This document shows positions 1-11,520 of a stretch of DNA of 64,000 nucleotides, in pieces. The stretch's first letter is position 1, and each line of letters begins with the position of its first letter. Both the position numbers and the translations under genes were made by a program. Below the pieces are notes generated by a model. That model ran no database searches. It was given only the letters and a program-made list of their open reading frames with translations, and was not told the origin of the DNA. This DNA is from Paralvinella palmiformis (lineage: Eukaryota > Annelida > Polychaeta > Terebellida > Alvinellidae), in contig JAODUP010000143.1 of the NCBI GenBank assembly GCA_025642065.1, positions 356,001 to 420,000 on the forward strand, written 5' to 3'.

Positions 1-1
1 T

Positions 2-256
2 GATGGTGCACATATCATTGATATAAACCTTATACAACCTCATGCAAGTGAACTACATATACTCACCAGTGGTGCATCGTCAGACACATACCAGAGTAAT
101 ACAGACAGTGATTTATTTATCGATCATGTGATGTTTGTTGCTAATGGCATGGACAGAACTGAGAAGAGAGATTATTGCTTGTGTTTTCAATGCAGGTCGA
201 TCCCAACAAATCTTGTCACCACGTTATTTACTAGTCTAAATAGGGAAGTCTATCAC
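2..256 (+). CDS. open frame at left edge, possible exon of the membrane protein ending at 1291
   Basis: The frame starting at base 2 stays open for 85 codons to a TAG at 257. It has ordinary amino-acid composition and no simple repeat, which is unusual in this AT-rich flank. A donor-like site (AGA|gtaata) after base 95 would end the exon in phase 1, exactly what the acceptor at 1155 needs to keep the transmembrane frame open. That junction is inference. An alternative is an exon ending elsewhere, or a chance open frame. I recognise no domain, and the 5' part of the gene lies outside the window. Confidence 0.25.
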
Positions 257-1154
257 TAGTAGAGGATTGTTTGCCAGATCAGAGGTCAGAGAACCCAAAC
301 AGTCTGTCAAATGTTGATATATCATCAAAAGTAATCATAAAATTATTGATTTATAATTTTTGCTGTCATTTACCAGTAATAGTCATGATTATGGGTAACC
401 CAAATAAAACTAACTATATGACTGTAATTCATGAATGGAGCAGAAGAAATGATGGCTCTCGGGATCAGTAAGCATTGAATTGCAACTTACATTCACTAAT
501 CTCAGGGGTCAGGTGCAAGCTTCTAAAAACAGAAACGAAGGTTTCTAATGACCGAATATATTGACTGAAAGATACCAATCAATCTGTTTTTTAAAGCCCT
601 TTATACAGTGTGAACATAAATCTCCCTTATTGTAAATAAATACCAAAGTGGGACACTGCATATGTTCAGAACTCAAGCAGTTACTACCCTCATAAATGTT
701 CAACTCATGGTTTTTGTTCCACTCTCTTAAAGATGGAGACAGGAGATAATTTATTAACTATGTCTCCAATTATTAACCATACTCATTATCTCTTCTTTAA
801 GTTAAAATTTTTAACCTCTTTCTTTGTGCTGCTAGATTTTACTGTCTCACGAGAACTAACTATGATATATGTCTGTCTGTCTTCCTTTATTAATTATGTA
901 TTAAAATTTTCTGATCTGATAATAGCCTTAATTATGCATGTTATAAGATGGCTGCTGAAATATGATGTATGATGATATGTGTTAAGGCACATAGAATATC
1001 TTACATTTGTTGATGAATAAACAATTTTTTAAATAATAATAATAATAATAATGGTAAATAGAATTTTTTTATTTTCTACTCATCAGTTTATATCTGGTTT
1101 ATTTATGTGTAAATTTAGTAATGTATTTAGTAATATTTTTTTTCTTTCCTCCAG

Positions 1155-1291
1155 GTGGTGTGGTAGCTCTCTCAGTATTTTCAGTTGTGTTTCTCATTGG
1201 TTTAGTCTCATTGTTTGTCTGGTGTTATCGGCGACAACAGCAAGAAGTGCATTACCAGCCAGCAAACTTTGCCTCAGAACCCCGTATCTGA
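1155..1291 (+). CDS. last coding exon of a single-pass membrane protein (transmembrane segment plus short tail)
   Basis: A strong acceptor, a run of pyrimidines ending ctccag, lies just before 1155. In phase 1 the exon encodes 44 residues and then TGA (1289-1291). Residues 1-22 are continuously hydrophobic (GVVALSVFSVVFLIGL and onward to the Val-Trp) and are followed by a basic stop-transfer CYRR and a polar tail of about 20 residues with QQQ and YQPANF. This is the layout of a type I membrane protein C terminus. The family is not recognised, because the ectodomain lies upstream and mostly outside the window. The other reading frame across the same bases is also open but gives no sensible protein. 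Confidence 0.55.
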
Positions 1292-1629
1292 CTTTGATAC
1301 GGTGACTTACTCATCAAATGCTAATGTTTTCAGAACTTGGCCTTGAATTTACTATTTGTGCACACTGGCTTAACTTATATGTCAAATAGTGTGGGAGCTG
1401 GTTTGTTATTATTATTGCGGTAATATAGTAGCTTAATCCTCATTGCTTGGTGCAGTATGTGTATTTGTTTTGTATTGCTTCATGTAGTAGATGCGTTTGT
1501 TTTGTTTTATTAATATTTTCTCCTTTATTATGAGATTATAAGTAATATGTGATAATGATTATAAATGCCAAAAAGGCATTACATTAAGGGATTATCAAAT
1601 TTCACATATGTAACGAGCATGTGTGTGTA

Positions 1630-1660
<31 letters not shown>

Positions 1661-2253
1661 TTGGCATTTACTTTAATGCTGTTGGTGCAGCCAGCATTTA
1701 TAGATGAGGCAGATCTGAGATTGTTGCTCAGTATAAGAGTAATCTTAAACAATGACCCTTGGAATTCACCAAAGGTTATCCTTAAACACAATTAGAATAT
1801 TACATTTAGTTCTTGTTGTTTTAAGGCCACTCAAAAATAGATAATTAATAATCATCACAGCCTACCATATGTAAAAGGTGTCACCTCATCCAAAAACATT
1901 CTATTAATATTCAATTTCAAATTATTGACAATTTCATAGATTGAATTAGTACAAGTACAATAACCTATGCCTCGCCATTAAAATTTCCAGTTGGATTTTT
2001 ATATAAAAAGCGATCCTTCCTTGATTTTAGAGAAAATCTTATCAAATATTTTAAGTGGCCTGAGGGAAAACTATTTTAGAGGAACCAATTTTCTTGTATT
2101 CCTACATGATCTGATTTACTCTTGGTGCATGGGTCTGAGATTTTATTAGTTAATTGTATCAGCATTTTACAGCCTTAGAGGGCGCTAAATGTTGTAATCC
2201 AGCCAAATACTCACTGTTAACTGGGTGGAATATCTTATCACAGCAATACATTT

Positions 2254-2301
<48 letters not shown>

Positions 2302-3247
2302 TTGTTTTGGATTTCCCGAACAGGGAAATCCTTCTCTCGCTCTAATGGCAGAGATTGTTACTGTATGCCTATAATCTATAGTCCATATTTCTCTAACAAT
2401 ATGTGTGTGTAACACATTGTGATGTATCGAAAACTAAAGCATTTTAATACTGTATATACTATACACTAATAATCATGTTAAGTTATGTATTTATCAGATG
2501 CTAACCAGCTGTTGTTAAATTGTGTATTTAGTGTACACTAATAATCCGTTGTTATGTTATTCTTCTATTTATTGTTATTCAGTGTTGTTATAAAATATGT
2601 TATATAGATCATGTTATTTTCTTACCAATGTAAATAGTAATCTATTATGTATCAGAAATAATCATCAGTTATTAAGACAACAGAATATAGTATTCTTGTT
2701 TTGGGTTCTGATGGGAATAATTATGATCTTTCTGAATGTTATACTGATGGCATTATACTGATTTTGGTAACATCATGGTTAAGTTTATAACGTCAGTCCG
2801 ATGTTGGGCTGCAATGTGTACAGCTGCTGTAGATGTGTCATTACCTCAACAGAAACAGGTGACTTGTTCTGCAATAGTGGATGAAGTAACACGTGGACAA
2901 CACTACTGCAATGTACTATAGAAGCAATGAATATTTTATTGAGTGTGTAAAGCTGAGGTTTAGTTGAATGTGTGTAAGAGCTTGTGTATGCCTCAAAAGT
3001 AAGGTTTTTTCAGGTATTTCAAATTAAAACCTTTGCACTCTGACGGAGATTAAATATTTGTAGCTATCTGCGACCTTTCACTGCAGTAACTCTAATTGTT
3101 AACAGAATGTTAGCTCCTCAGAATCTACAGCAGATAAAGATGTTTTATAAACATTGTATTTATGCACTCAATTAATGTTGTCTTATCATGTACAGGGTTG
3201 ATAGTTGCATTTTGATATGTTGGAGAATTATTAGAAGATAATGTCAG

Positions 3248-3308
<61 letters not shown>

Positions 3309-4751
3309 TTTTTTATGACTAGGAGGTTACATTGGGCCACATATAATCCCTACACCACACTGGTAGAGATGAGAAAGTCAAACTTTGCACAGAATATCTT
3401 TATTATAATAGTTGTATTGCTAGCATTATACAGTGTTATTGCATTAGCTAATGCACTATTTCTGTTAGTTGAGAATGTTATAAATTTTGAAGCGCAATTC
3501 ACATCAATTATAAATTGTTCAGCGAATGTGCATGTTTTTAAATGCTGAAAATATTTATGACCATGAAGCATGGGAAGTCACATATTTATTCATTAATAAC
3601 CAGTAGCTTCTTGTTTGTGAAGATGTGATATTGTTCAGGTAGCAATATTTATGACCATGAAGCATGGGAAGTCACATATTTATTCATTAATAACCAGTAG
3701 CTTCTTGTTTGTGAAGATGTGATATTGTTCAGGTAGCAATCTGTATGCCATCTATGATGATCAAAAATAATTGTCCTGAAAGCACTGTTGCAAAAGATGT
3801 CTATTAATTGTCAAATCCCTAATCTGATATAATTCAACATGTTTATCACCAGTGATGTACCAATAATAGTATTTAAAGATCTTTCATATATCCAGATTGT
3901 TAGACGTACACTAGAATATTTAACTATTTATACCTTAAATTTCATTGACATATTTATTGAAGTACATATGAATATTTTACTGTGTTTTGCCTAAAATATA
4001 ATAATTCTAAAACAAAATTATATCAGTGTTACTATGTTAACATTCTTAAAGCAATAAGCTGACTAATCTGTTTGCATATAATGCTTAGACCCTTACTTTG
4101 CTTGACTTTATATTCAGTTAAAACCATTGATGTTTGTAGTTTTAGATTTGTATAAAAGTGTTGATGGTTGATATTTATGTGCAGTTTATTTTTCACCATC
4201 CTTTATGTCTTGATTTTATGAAATTTCATTTACACCAAACGCACTGATCTCTTAATTGACTTGTTACTGGTATTAATTAAGCATGACTGCTTCAGTCTAT
4301 TTTTGTATTTACACGCTATATTTATACATCCGGTAAATGAGTTTTATTTTTGTTGTTTATTTTCAATATGTGATAGTTTATTTTATTACATTGGTGGTTT
4401 TTGCTTGAAGATGGCGAATGTGTTTTTGTTAAATTTGGCTGAATAAAGTCTGTCGGAAAATACAGAATGATGTTCATTTTCTTTGTTTATATTGATCGTG
4501 ATGTTATTATCATGAAAGAGATCATTGTTCTGATGGCTTCCCTGGAGACATCCCTAAACATTAAAGAGCCTGGTCTGTTGAGGCATATCTCAATGTTCCA
4601 GCAAAATAATTTTATATCACACTGTTTCGTCTGGAAGACCACAATTTGTGTACCATATATCATACCATTAAATGACTTCCTCACTCTAGAGCTGTTTTAT
4701 CTATTTTAAATGTCTTGTAATGGACATAACAGTGAATGGCTATGATACAAA

Positions 4752-4785
<34 letters not shown>

Positions 4786-4841
4786 TTCAATCCTTCGTGT
4801 GCACCAATGGGATGTCTGAACATTTGAATTATTTCCTGTCG
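1292..4841. other. presumed 3' UTR and AT-rich non-coding flank
   Basis: No convincing coding exon was seen. The stretch follows the membrane-protein stop codon and holds several AATAAA-like signals, (GA)n runs near 1636-1660 and 2263-2297, a (CA)n(TA)n run at 3249-3306, a (TA)n run near 4753-4782 and the tandem duplication described separately. Short open frames here are AT-rich chance frames. Confidence 0.5.
3551..3740. repeat. two-copy perfect tandem duplication, 94-bp unit
   Basis: The block starting atatttatgaccatgaagc at 3551 is repeated from 3645 to 3740, with no difference that I can see. The copies abut directly. The perfect match suggests a recent duplication, or an assembly artefact. 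Confidence 0.9.
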
Positions 4842-5131
4842 GACATGGGGTCAATTACATTTGGTCAAGTCCACCTAAAATTTTAAAAATTCCAATTCAA
4901 TTCCAAATTTTTCAATTCCAATTCCGTTTTTTCCCCCCGACTCTTTTTGCCTAATACTTTTTACCATGAGTAGGTTACTCCGAGTACCTACTTGGAATAT
5001 TTACTCCAAGTAGTTTATATTCCAAGTAGGATTGTTATGGAAGAAATATTTCTGAATTAAAATATTAAATGGTAAATTAATTTGTGGATTTAATTTTTTT
5101 GCCCGTTCTTAACATTGGACGGGCATAATTT

Positions 5132-5838
5132 CCTAAATAGCAGTATCTCTATATAGATTACAGGCATGCTATGTGGTGGTGTCACCGTGTTGTGGGTGTA
5201 GCCCACGGTATCCAGACCATTTTATTATGCATATCTGATATATTGGTAACACAACATGTAAGTGTTAAAGTGGTAAAAAATAGCGCAAGCCTAACCACAA
5301 GGCGCTTTTAACTAAAGAGATATTTCATTATATCAAGTGGTGGATCATAGTCTTGGGTGCATCTGCATGTAAAAGTGTATTTTGTAATCATCAAAGATGT
5401 GTTTATATTCCACTATCCAGTAGGTGCCTTGAAATGAGTGTTTTTGCTTAGTTCCGCCCAGCAGGGGTCAGATCCTGTATTTACTTTCACAACCCTGCTG
5501 GGTACTAAACCAAAGACATATGGTAAGTTTACAAAAGATCTCAAATGGTTATTAAAACAGTTAGATCTGGGGACAGGCTATAGAGGTCACAGTTTTAGGA
5601 GAGGAGGGGCAGGCTTTGGCTCCAGATTGGCATTTCCGATGAGATGAAAATATTAATTAATCCCTAAATAGCAATATCTCTATATATAGGTTACAGGTAT
5701 GCTATGTATGTGGTGGTGTCAGAGTGTTGGGAGCGGAGCCCACGGTATCCATACCATTTTAATTAAGTTCTGGATCATTATGGTTCCAGTATATTGGTAA
5801 CATCACATATAAGTGTTAACGTTGTAAAAGTGGTAAAT
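5132..5838 (+). mobile_element. tyrosine-recombinase element remnant bounded by direct repeats
   Basis: Two similar direct repeats of about 150-175 bp (5132-5278 and 5663-5838) start with cctaaatagcartatctcta and share the blocks gcccacggtatcca and ggtaacaycacat. Between them lies a frame encoding the C-terminal catalytic part of a tyrosine recombinase. Host MITE sequence (ggtaaattaattt...) is seen on both sides, near 5068-5100 and 5829-5865. Split or direct terminal repeats together with a tyrosine recombinase suggest a DIRS/Ngaro-like or Crypton-like origin. The class is inference. Confidence 0.5.
5438..5647 (+). pseudogene. tyrosine recombinase C-terminal fragment
   Basis: The fragment has a KTYGKFTKDLKWLLKQLDL helix pair followed by GHSFRRGGAGF. 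That is the H-x-x-R box typical of eukaryotic tyrosine recombinases (DIRS, Ngaro, Crypton and related domesticated proteins). The upstream catalytic Arg and the final Tyr nucleophile are missing, and the frame stops soon after the box at 5645-5647. It is therefore a truncated, inactive piece. It lies between the two direct repeats described for 5132-5838. Confidence 0.6.
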
Positions 5839-7154
5839 TAATTTCTGGATTAATTTTTTTGTCGGAAACTTCAATTCAAATTTTCTCAACTCCAATTCAT
5901 AATTTCTCAATTTCAATTCCATTTTTTTAAAATAATTAATTACAATTCCGGAATTGGAATTGACCATCAATTTCAATTCAGGAATTTAATTGACTCCATG
6001 TCTGTTTCCTATATTAGATAGGTAGATATATGTGACAACAACAATAAAATCGCAATAGCATACTTTGGGATATGCCTTAATATTTTGCATAAAGTAATTA
6101 TAGGTTCTAGGGTATATATCTACAAATTGTATGGCAATTTGTAGATGTGTAATTACACTCAAACAATTTAGAGTACTTATTCTTGCACAAGCCTTGAAAA
6201 TACTATTTTATATCTCATTAAAGTTCTCGTTAGAATTTTTTTTTTAATTCGCATGATCTGCGATTTTAATAAACCTTTAAATGAATGTCAATCTTTGTAT
6301 GGTAGAAATGTTTATGATTTGTCCTTGTTTTCATGATTAAATCAAACCGGACACCTCTCAGTATAGGATTGGGGCGATTACAGAACCAAGGTAATCAATT
6401 ACGATTACTTGAGAATACCATGATTACGATTACATTCAATCATGTTCCTATGGTTATAATGGTGAAATTATGAATTTTCTATAAGGTTTTTTTGGTGGAT
6501 TTATATTCATATGGGGTCACTGGTGAAATCTAGGTGGGCTCTCATTCCTACAATCTTGGGGAAATTTTTTATATGGAAATTAGTACTTCCATTGTCGAAA
6601 GAAAAATATATTTTATTCAATATTGTCGAAAGAATGCACGATACTGTCGCAAAAATGGTCTCCATACCTATGTTTTCGAATATGCAAATTAGCCACTGCC
6701 ATTATCGCAAAACCTAGTTTCTTTAATATCTCTGACAATATGTATGGTAATAAGATAAAATTGGTTTCGCCAAGCACATTTTCATAATCAAGGAATATGA
6801 TAGAGATAAATAAAATTTAATCAGTCATATATTTTACTCTACAATACAATTAATGAAAACTATAGTTTATACCACAACTCGGTACATTGTTGAAGCTATA
6901 CCGGCAACATGAAGCATAACTGACCACGAGCGAAATCCACCAGCTGGAGCACTGTTGTGGTGAGACGCGGAATCGAGGTAAGAATATGGGGTTTCTTTTA
7001 AATCATAAAATATATTGAATCAATGCTTAGTTTTATTGGACATCACTAATGTTACCAATTTGATAAATTACAATGTCGTCGGATGAAGTATTTAAACTGC
7101 TTATTTCCAATATGGCGGTCAAATAACTCTGCTATCTATTTCAGTTATTAACTA

Positions 7155-7194
<40 letters not shown>

Positions 7195-7313
7195 CTGGTT
7201 AATAACTCGGAGATGGCTAGCAAAACATTACGACTACAAACATAACCAAACTATAAGAGTTTCTGCGGCATGTAAGTGGTCTCCTAGAGAATGGAGATGC
7301 TCAACCTAGTGTA

Positions 7314-8269
7314 ATGAATCTTGTTATCCTACGACTATTCAAAACAGCTGCACGAAATCTCAACACCAGATCCGTACCACTGCAGCACTACACTGGACCG
7401 ACGAAAGTTAATCCTCCTGTTGTACCGGTGACATCAGGAATACCATACACAGATTTGTGTAAGAGAGAGAAAAGTCATGCTGCATCTCAGCTGAAATATT
7501 CTCAGTGCCTGAACACCTTTTCCTCTGATAGCAATATGGAGTGGTATGATATAACAACAAGCTAGTGGTGAAGTTCCTGGCATAGTCAAGCCTGCCACAG
7601 AGTATTTATTTGGTCCTGTCATTGTCGCGCTGCCATCTCATCAAGATACAGTACTAACATCATTGTTCTACATGACAAAGTCAATTGGTGAGGTGAGAAT
7701 GACCTATGGTAACCTATCGATTGACGTGCACCTGTATATGGTTGGTCAGCAGGTCAAGTTGTTTGAACGGGAGAAGTTCAAGAATATCATCCTTCGTCAT
7801 GGTGCAATGCACTTCGTCAAGTGCTTCTTGGGATCCATCGGAACTCTTATAAAGGGTTCAGGTATGGAAGTCTTAGTGGCAGCAGCATTTGGCGGTCTGA
7901 CAGGGATCATGAATGGAAAGGTGTGAGTACGAGCTATACATGGATATCAGATGGTTTCCACTGCACTGCACTGTTGGATCCGACGGGCAGATACTGTGTC
8001 GATAAACTTCTCAAACCAACGCTCTTCGTTCACCAGTTTCTTCGGGTAGAGATGGGAGGAGACTGGCTCTTCCGGTAGCTCTGCTTGAAATGGATGTTAT
8101 CCTACTTCTTTAGTGCAAGCCACATACATTAGGCTCTATACATCACATGACATCTGCTGGAGATGCGCCACCTCCTGTCAGTAGAAGCCGAAGCCAAAGA
8201 CAAGTAATGCTGGGCTGAGAGGCATCACACTAACCTGAGCTGGTCACTGAATGGATTGATTTGTGTTCC

Positions 8270-8270
<1 letters not shown>
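7314..8270 (+). pseudogene. decayed multicopy invertebrate transposon-associated protein (GGxHFLMSF-like)
   Basis: Successive frames, broken by an in-frame stop at 7563 and frameshifts near 7925 and 8080, match a repetitive protein family that I know from cnidarian and mollusc genomes. The clearest parts are HGAMHFVKCFLGSIGTLIKG (family form R-L-G-G-x-H-F-L-M-S-F-x-G-x-x-G), then FGGLTGIMNGK, then in another frame a block resembling ML-YFFxAxHxxYxRYxxxYL near 8085-8150. I recall no established enzymatic name for the family. The frame breaks make it a pseudogene. It probably came with the flanking GTAATC-end element. Confidence 0.55.

Positions 8271-8271
<1 letters not shown>

Positions 8272-8316
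<45 letters not shown>
8272..8316. repeat. (CT)n microsatellite
   Basis: A nearly pure TC dinucleotide run inside the 6364-8823 element. Confidence 0.95.
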
Positions 8317-8317
<1 letters not shown>

Positions 8318-8823
8318 ATCTTAATCATTCACATAGAAAACATAAGTATGGACACTCATTTTGAGACAGTATCGTGCATACTTTCCACAATATTGAATAA
8401 AATTGATTTTTCGATAATGAATTAAGGAACTAATTTGCATATTAAAAATATGACCATGGTTATCGGAATGACAACCCAACTGGATTTCATCAGTGACGCC
8501 ATGCGATGATAAATCTATAAAAAAAACTTATACTATAGAAAATTCATAGTTTCCCATTTTGGCAAATGGACTAGCAATGGGTAAATCAGTTTTGTTATCT
8601 TTTGCTTTACCTAACAAACCATTATCTGTGGCATGATATAACATGGTAAATAATCAAACAACCTGTGTAATCGTGAAAGTAATCGCTAAACTACAATTAC
8701 ATTTACAATATAATCTATTACAATTACAATTAAATTGCGTCTGGAAATGACAATTACGATTACTTGAAATCATGTAATCGATTACAATCGATTACGATTA
8801 CCAACTACGATTACTCCAACCTT

Positions 8824-10600
8824 GCTCATTAGCATTTTCCAAAATTGAATGTTTCAGAAATCTTTGGCATTTATGCAAATGTTAATCCTTTTATTAGTGA
8901 GTTTATTTCTAATGGCATCAAAATATGATTTAAAAATTAACTAATATTTAAATTATAACAGAGGTAAGTTCAACTCTCTGAAGACTCCAGTTTAAAAAAT
9001 AAGAACCAGTGATGGATCATAAAATTAGTCGTGTCTTCTTTCCAAAGAGTTCTCATAATCCTCTTTCGATCTATATTTAGAATTTTGGGTGTAGAAATTT
9101 GGGCATGACCGTCGACCATAGATAGATCGATCGAATCAGTGTTGGTACGTTCCGCTTTTGGTAATAATTTTGAATCATTTATTTCTGTTAGGAAAATATT
9201 ACTTGAATCTTATCGATTTTTTATCCATGTCAACACGGTTTAAAATATTTCGAATCAATGTTTTCTGTAGATTTGAGCTACCTTCATTTATCTCCAGTGC
9301 CATAATAAAATAATTAGTGCACTTTCCGTCTGCCGGGAATCCCAATCTTTCAGCAAATCTGTAAAATGCTGAAATATGTCACCCGGAAAGCTTTCTGTTT
9401 CACATCTGGTGTTTGGCCTAACAGTTATCCTGAAACACCTTTCCACATTACTAATGTACAGTTGATAAAATTTGGACAGATCAAACTTTTCAAACTGTCT
9501 ATTTTGTGGAACCACGTTGTGGTAGAGTGACATCTTTCGGTCTTTCGGTTCATTTTTCACTTTTCTTTTTTGCGCGGCCGATTGTGGATGAGCGTGTGGC
9601 CCGTCTCCCCCCTCTCTGTGTGTAGTGCGTGTTTAATTTTTCGCGACATTGCTGTAAAGAGATGTTTTGTTATGTAATTCAACAGTAAAAGGGAACCACT
9701 GTATTTAAAGTCTCATGAGTACACATATTGTATCTCCCATTTATTAGTACCTGCATAATCTATACACTAATACGTCGTCGGAATGTGGACTTCAAAAAGC
9801 AGTAACTAGTTATAGTCAATTCCACTTAAATGTCCCCATATTGTGGTCTATCACAGTACTGGTCACGATGACTCACTATTTTTGTATTTGTTTAAATATA
9901 GATCAATTTAAAGTCCATAATTAACATTCTAGGTAGTGTCGCGGGCTTTAAATTCCATGCCCTTCCCGCTGGCATAAACATATACAATTTGGAGCTCTCA
10001 TTAAATGTCCGGAGCTTCTTCAGTCTAGCTACCAGTTATACATCAGTTTAATCCATGGTAGTCCATCACCGTCAAGTCAATTACTTATTTTCACTTAAAT
10101 TTTGTGATAATCTTAAAACAAGACTAGTTATTATTTATTTTGTGATAATTTACTGCACATTGTGCTTATATAGCTGAAAGCTGGCCTGTCATCCACCCTC
10201 GTTTTAGTCTAGAAAGTTAATCTGTTCATTGCTCCATAAATGAAAACATTCTGATATTCGACATACACGCATTCCACCGGAGCCTGGCTTCGCCTTTTCT
10301 CTATCCCTTAAAAAATGAAGCAGAATCAATGTTATTTAATGTTCACAGGAAAAGATCTCCCAAATTAGTAAAAATGTCAGTGTTATTTATTAAAATAAAT
10401 TTCAGTCGGAGATATATTTATTTTTTTCCTAGAAATAAAGTTACAGTGGTTTTAAAACTCCCATTGACAAATACGCTACAGTTTTAATCGGGAATCTTCG
10501 GAACATTCTAAATGTGACGTCATCTTTGACAAACATAGGCTAAACATTCGCGTGGCCTTGTTTAATCTTTATTACAAACTCGATATTATCATTGTTAAAC
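8824..10600. other. no recognised gene
   Basis: AT-rich sequence. A 90-codon minus-strand open frame at 9288-9560 has reasonable composition (FRITVRPNTRCETESF) but matches nothing I recognise and has no supporting splice signals. I leave it uncalled. The segment just before 10608 may hold the promoter of the THAP relic (TGACGTCA at about 10516). Confidence 0.4.
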
Positions 10601-10607
10601 GTGTAAA

Positions 10608-10790
10608 ATGGTGTATTGTACCGTTTATAATTGTGCAAATGAATCTTTCAGTGAATGGAGTATGCATTCGTTCCCCAAAACAAGATTCAGTTGCGTGATT
10701 GGCTGCCAAACATGAACAGATGCGCGTATGGATCCCAAGTTGTTAGTTCAGAAAATATTGCCAACCGGCCGATAACATGAAAGTCAATGG
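10608..10790 (+). pseudogene. THAP-type zinc finger N terminus, frameshifted
   Basis: A well-placed start (AAAATGG) opens MVYCTVYNCANE, the C-x4-C beginning of a THAP domain, followed by S-M-H-S-FPK, its conserved HxFPK box. Right after FPK the frame runs to a stop at 10713. A one-base shift at the AAAACAAG stretch gives KIQLRDWLPNMNR, the expected LRxxW helix, and then a stop. The distal Cys and His ligands are not seen. THAP domains bind DNA and occur in P-element-type transposases and in host genes; which source applies here is unknown. Confidence 0.5.
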
Positions 10791-11296
10791 GACTGTTTGA
10801 AACAAGGTGGATATAAACACTCGGACTGAGCCAGGTGTATGGCCAATCTAGAACAAACTCACATATGTGTATATATGAATCTATTCTGAATGTGGATAAC
10901 ACGTTTTGATATACAGTTTTATGTAAAAAGTGCCGTAGAATACAATCTCATTGAAGGTGTTGTTAAAACAACAAATCGGATCCGGCCATCTTTTTCGTCA
11001 ACGGTGCAACAGGCACACTATATTTCGTGAATTAAATCATTAATCCAGCATTTATTTATTCAGGACGCAATTAAATAATGTAAACTAGAGATGTGGTTGC
11101 TTTATATTTTTTTCACACTTGTCAAAAGAATACTGTATTTTATTCTGAAATTTGTGTCGGTTGAAATGTAAACAATCCTGCTGAAGAAACAACGCTGTCA
11201 CTGTGGCAGCTGTGTAAAACTATCAATATTCAGTATCACGTGATCACTGCTGCTGGCCACAACGAGTCACTGGGCCAAATTAGACGGGTGTACGGC

Positions 11297-11520
11297 TTAA
11301 AGGATAGTCCATCTTCATTTTTCAGGACTAATACAGCTATACTCACAAATATCATAAATAATGTCAAAATGTGTAAGCGATCACCCACATATTAAATAAT
11401 CCAGTTCAAAGTGCTGATTAATCGAATTTTATTTGCCTATGTGCGCCGCTATTTTGAAGCTAATCAGTGACCGGAAGCTCCTGAATGCTGACTTCACTTG
11501 AGCCTAACCGGTTGACCTGA
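11297..11520 (+). repeat. dispersed repeat shared with 44637-44830
   Basis: Starts aaaggatagtccatcttcat and includes CACATATTAAATAATYC and GCSGCYATTTTGAAGC. The same order of blocks recurs in the same orientation at 44637-44830. No coding potential was seen. It may belong to a larger non-autonomous element reaching towards 11800. Confidence 0.6.

Larger units (their letters stand above)
4842..6002. mobile_element. AATTCC-rich MITE, copy 1, with a nested insertion
   Basis: The left end GACATGGGGTCAATT (4842) and the right end AATTGACTCCATGTC (to 6002) are inverted repeats with one mismatch. The inside is rich in AATTCC. A core that includes a tightly clustered set of AGTAGGTACTCC-like palindromes is shared with the copies at 45641-45982 and 60495-60800. 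This copy is about 1.16 kb instead of about 340 bp because a tyrosine-recombinase-related insertion interrupts it near 5100-5840. Confidence 0.7.
6364..8823. mobile_element. DNA element with GTAATC-rich inverted ends, copy 1
   Basis: The left end carries GGATTGGGGCGATTACAG followed by GATTAC-type repeats. The right end carries repeated GATTAC/GTAATCG units and finishes ACTCCAACC. The left end is the inverted form of the right ends seen at about 30540-30573 and 59818-59862 (TACAGGACCAAAGTAATCG type), so this copy lies in the opposite orientation. The body holds a decayed transposon-type ORF (7314-8270) and (AT)n and (CT)n tracts. hAT-type CAGTGTTGGGG termini are one possibility; I did not find a target duplication. 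Confidence 0.5.

Noticed and set aside
271..471. 66-codon open frame
   Set aside because: No splice or domain support. It begins at a non-ATG codon and lies in the presumed intron before 1155.
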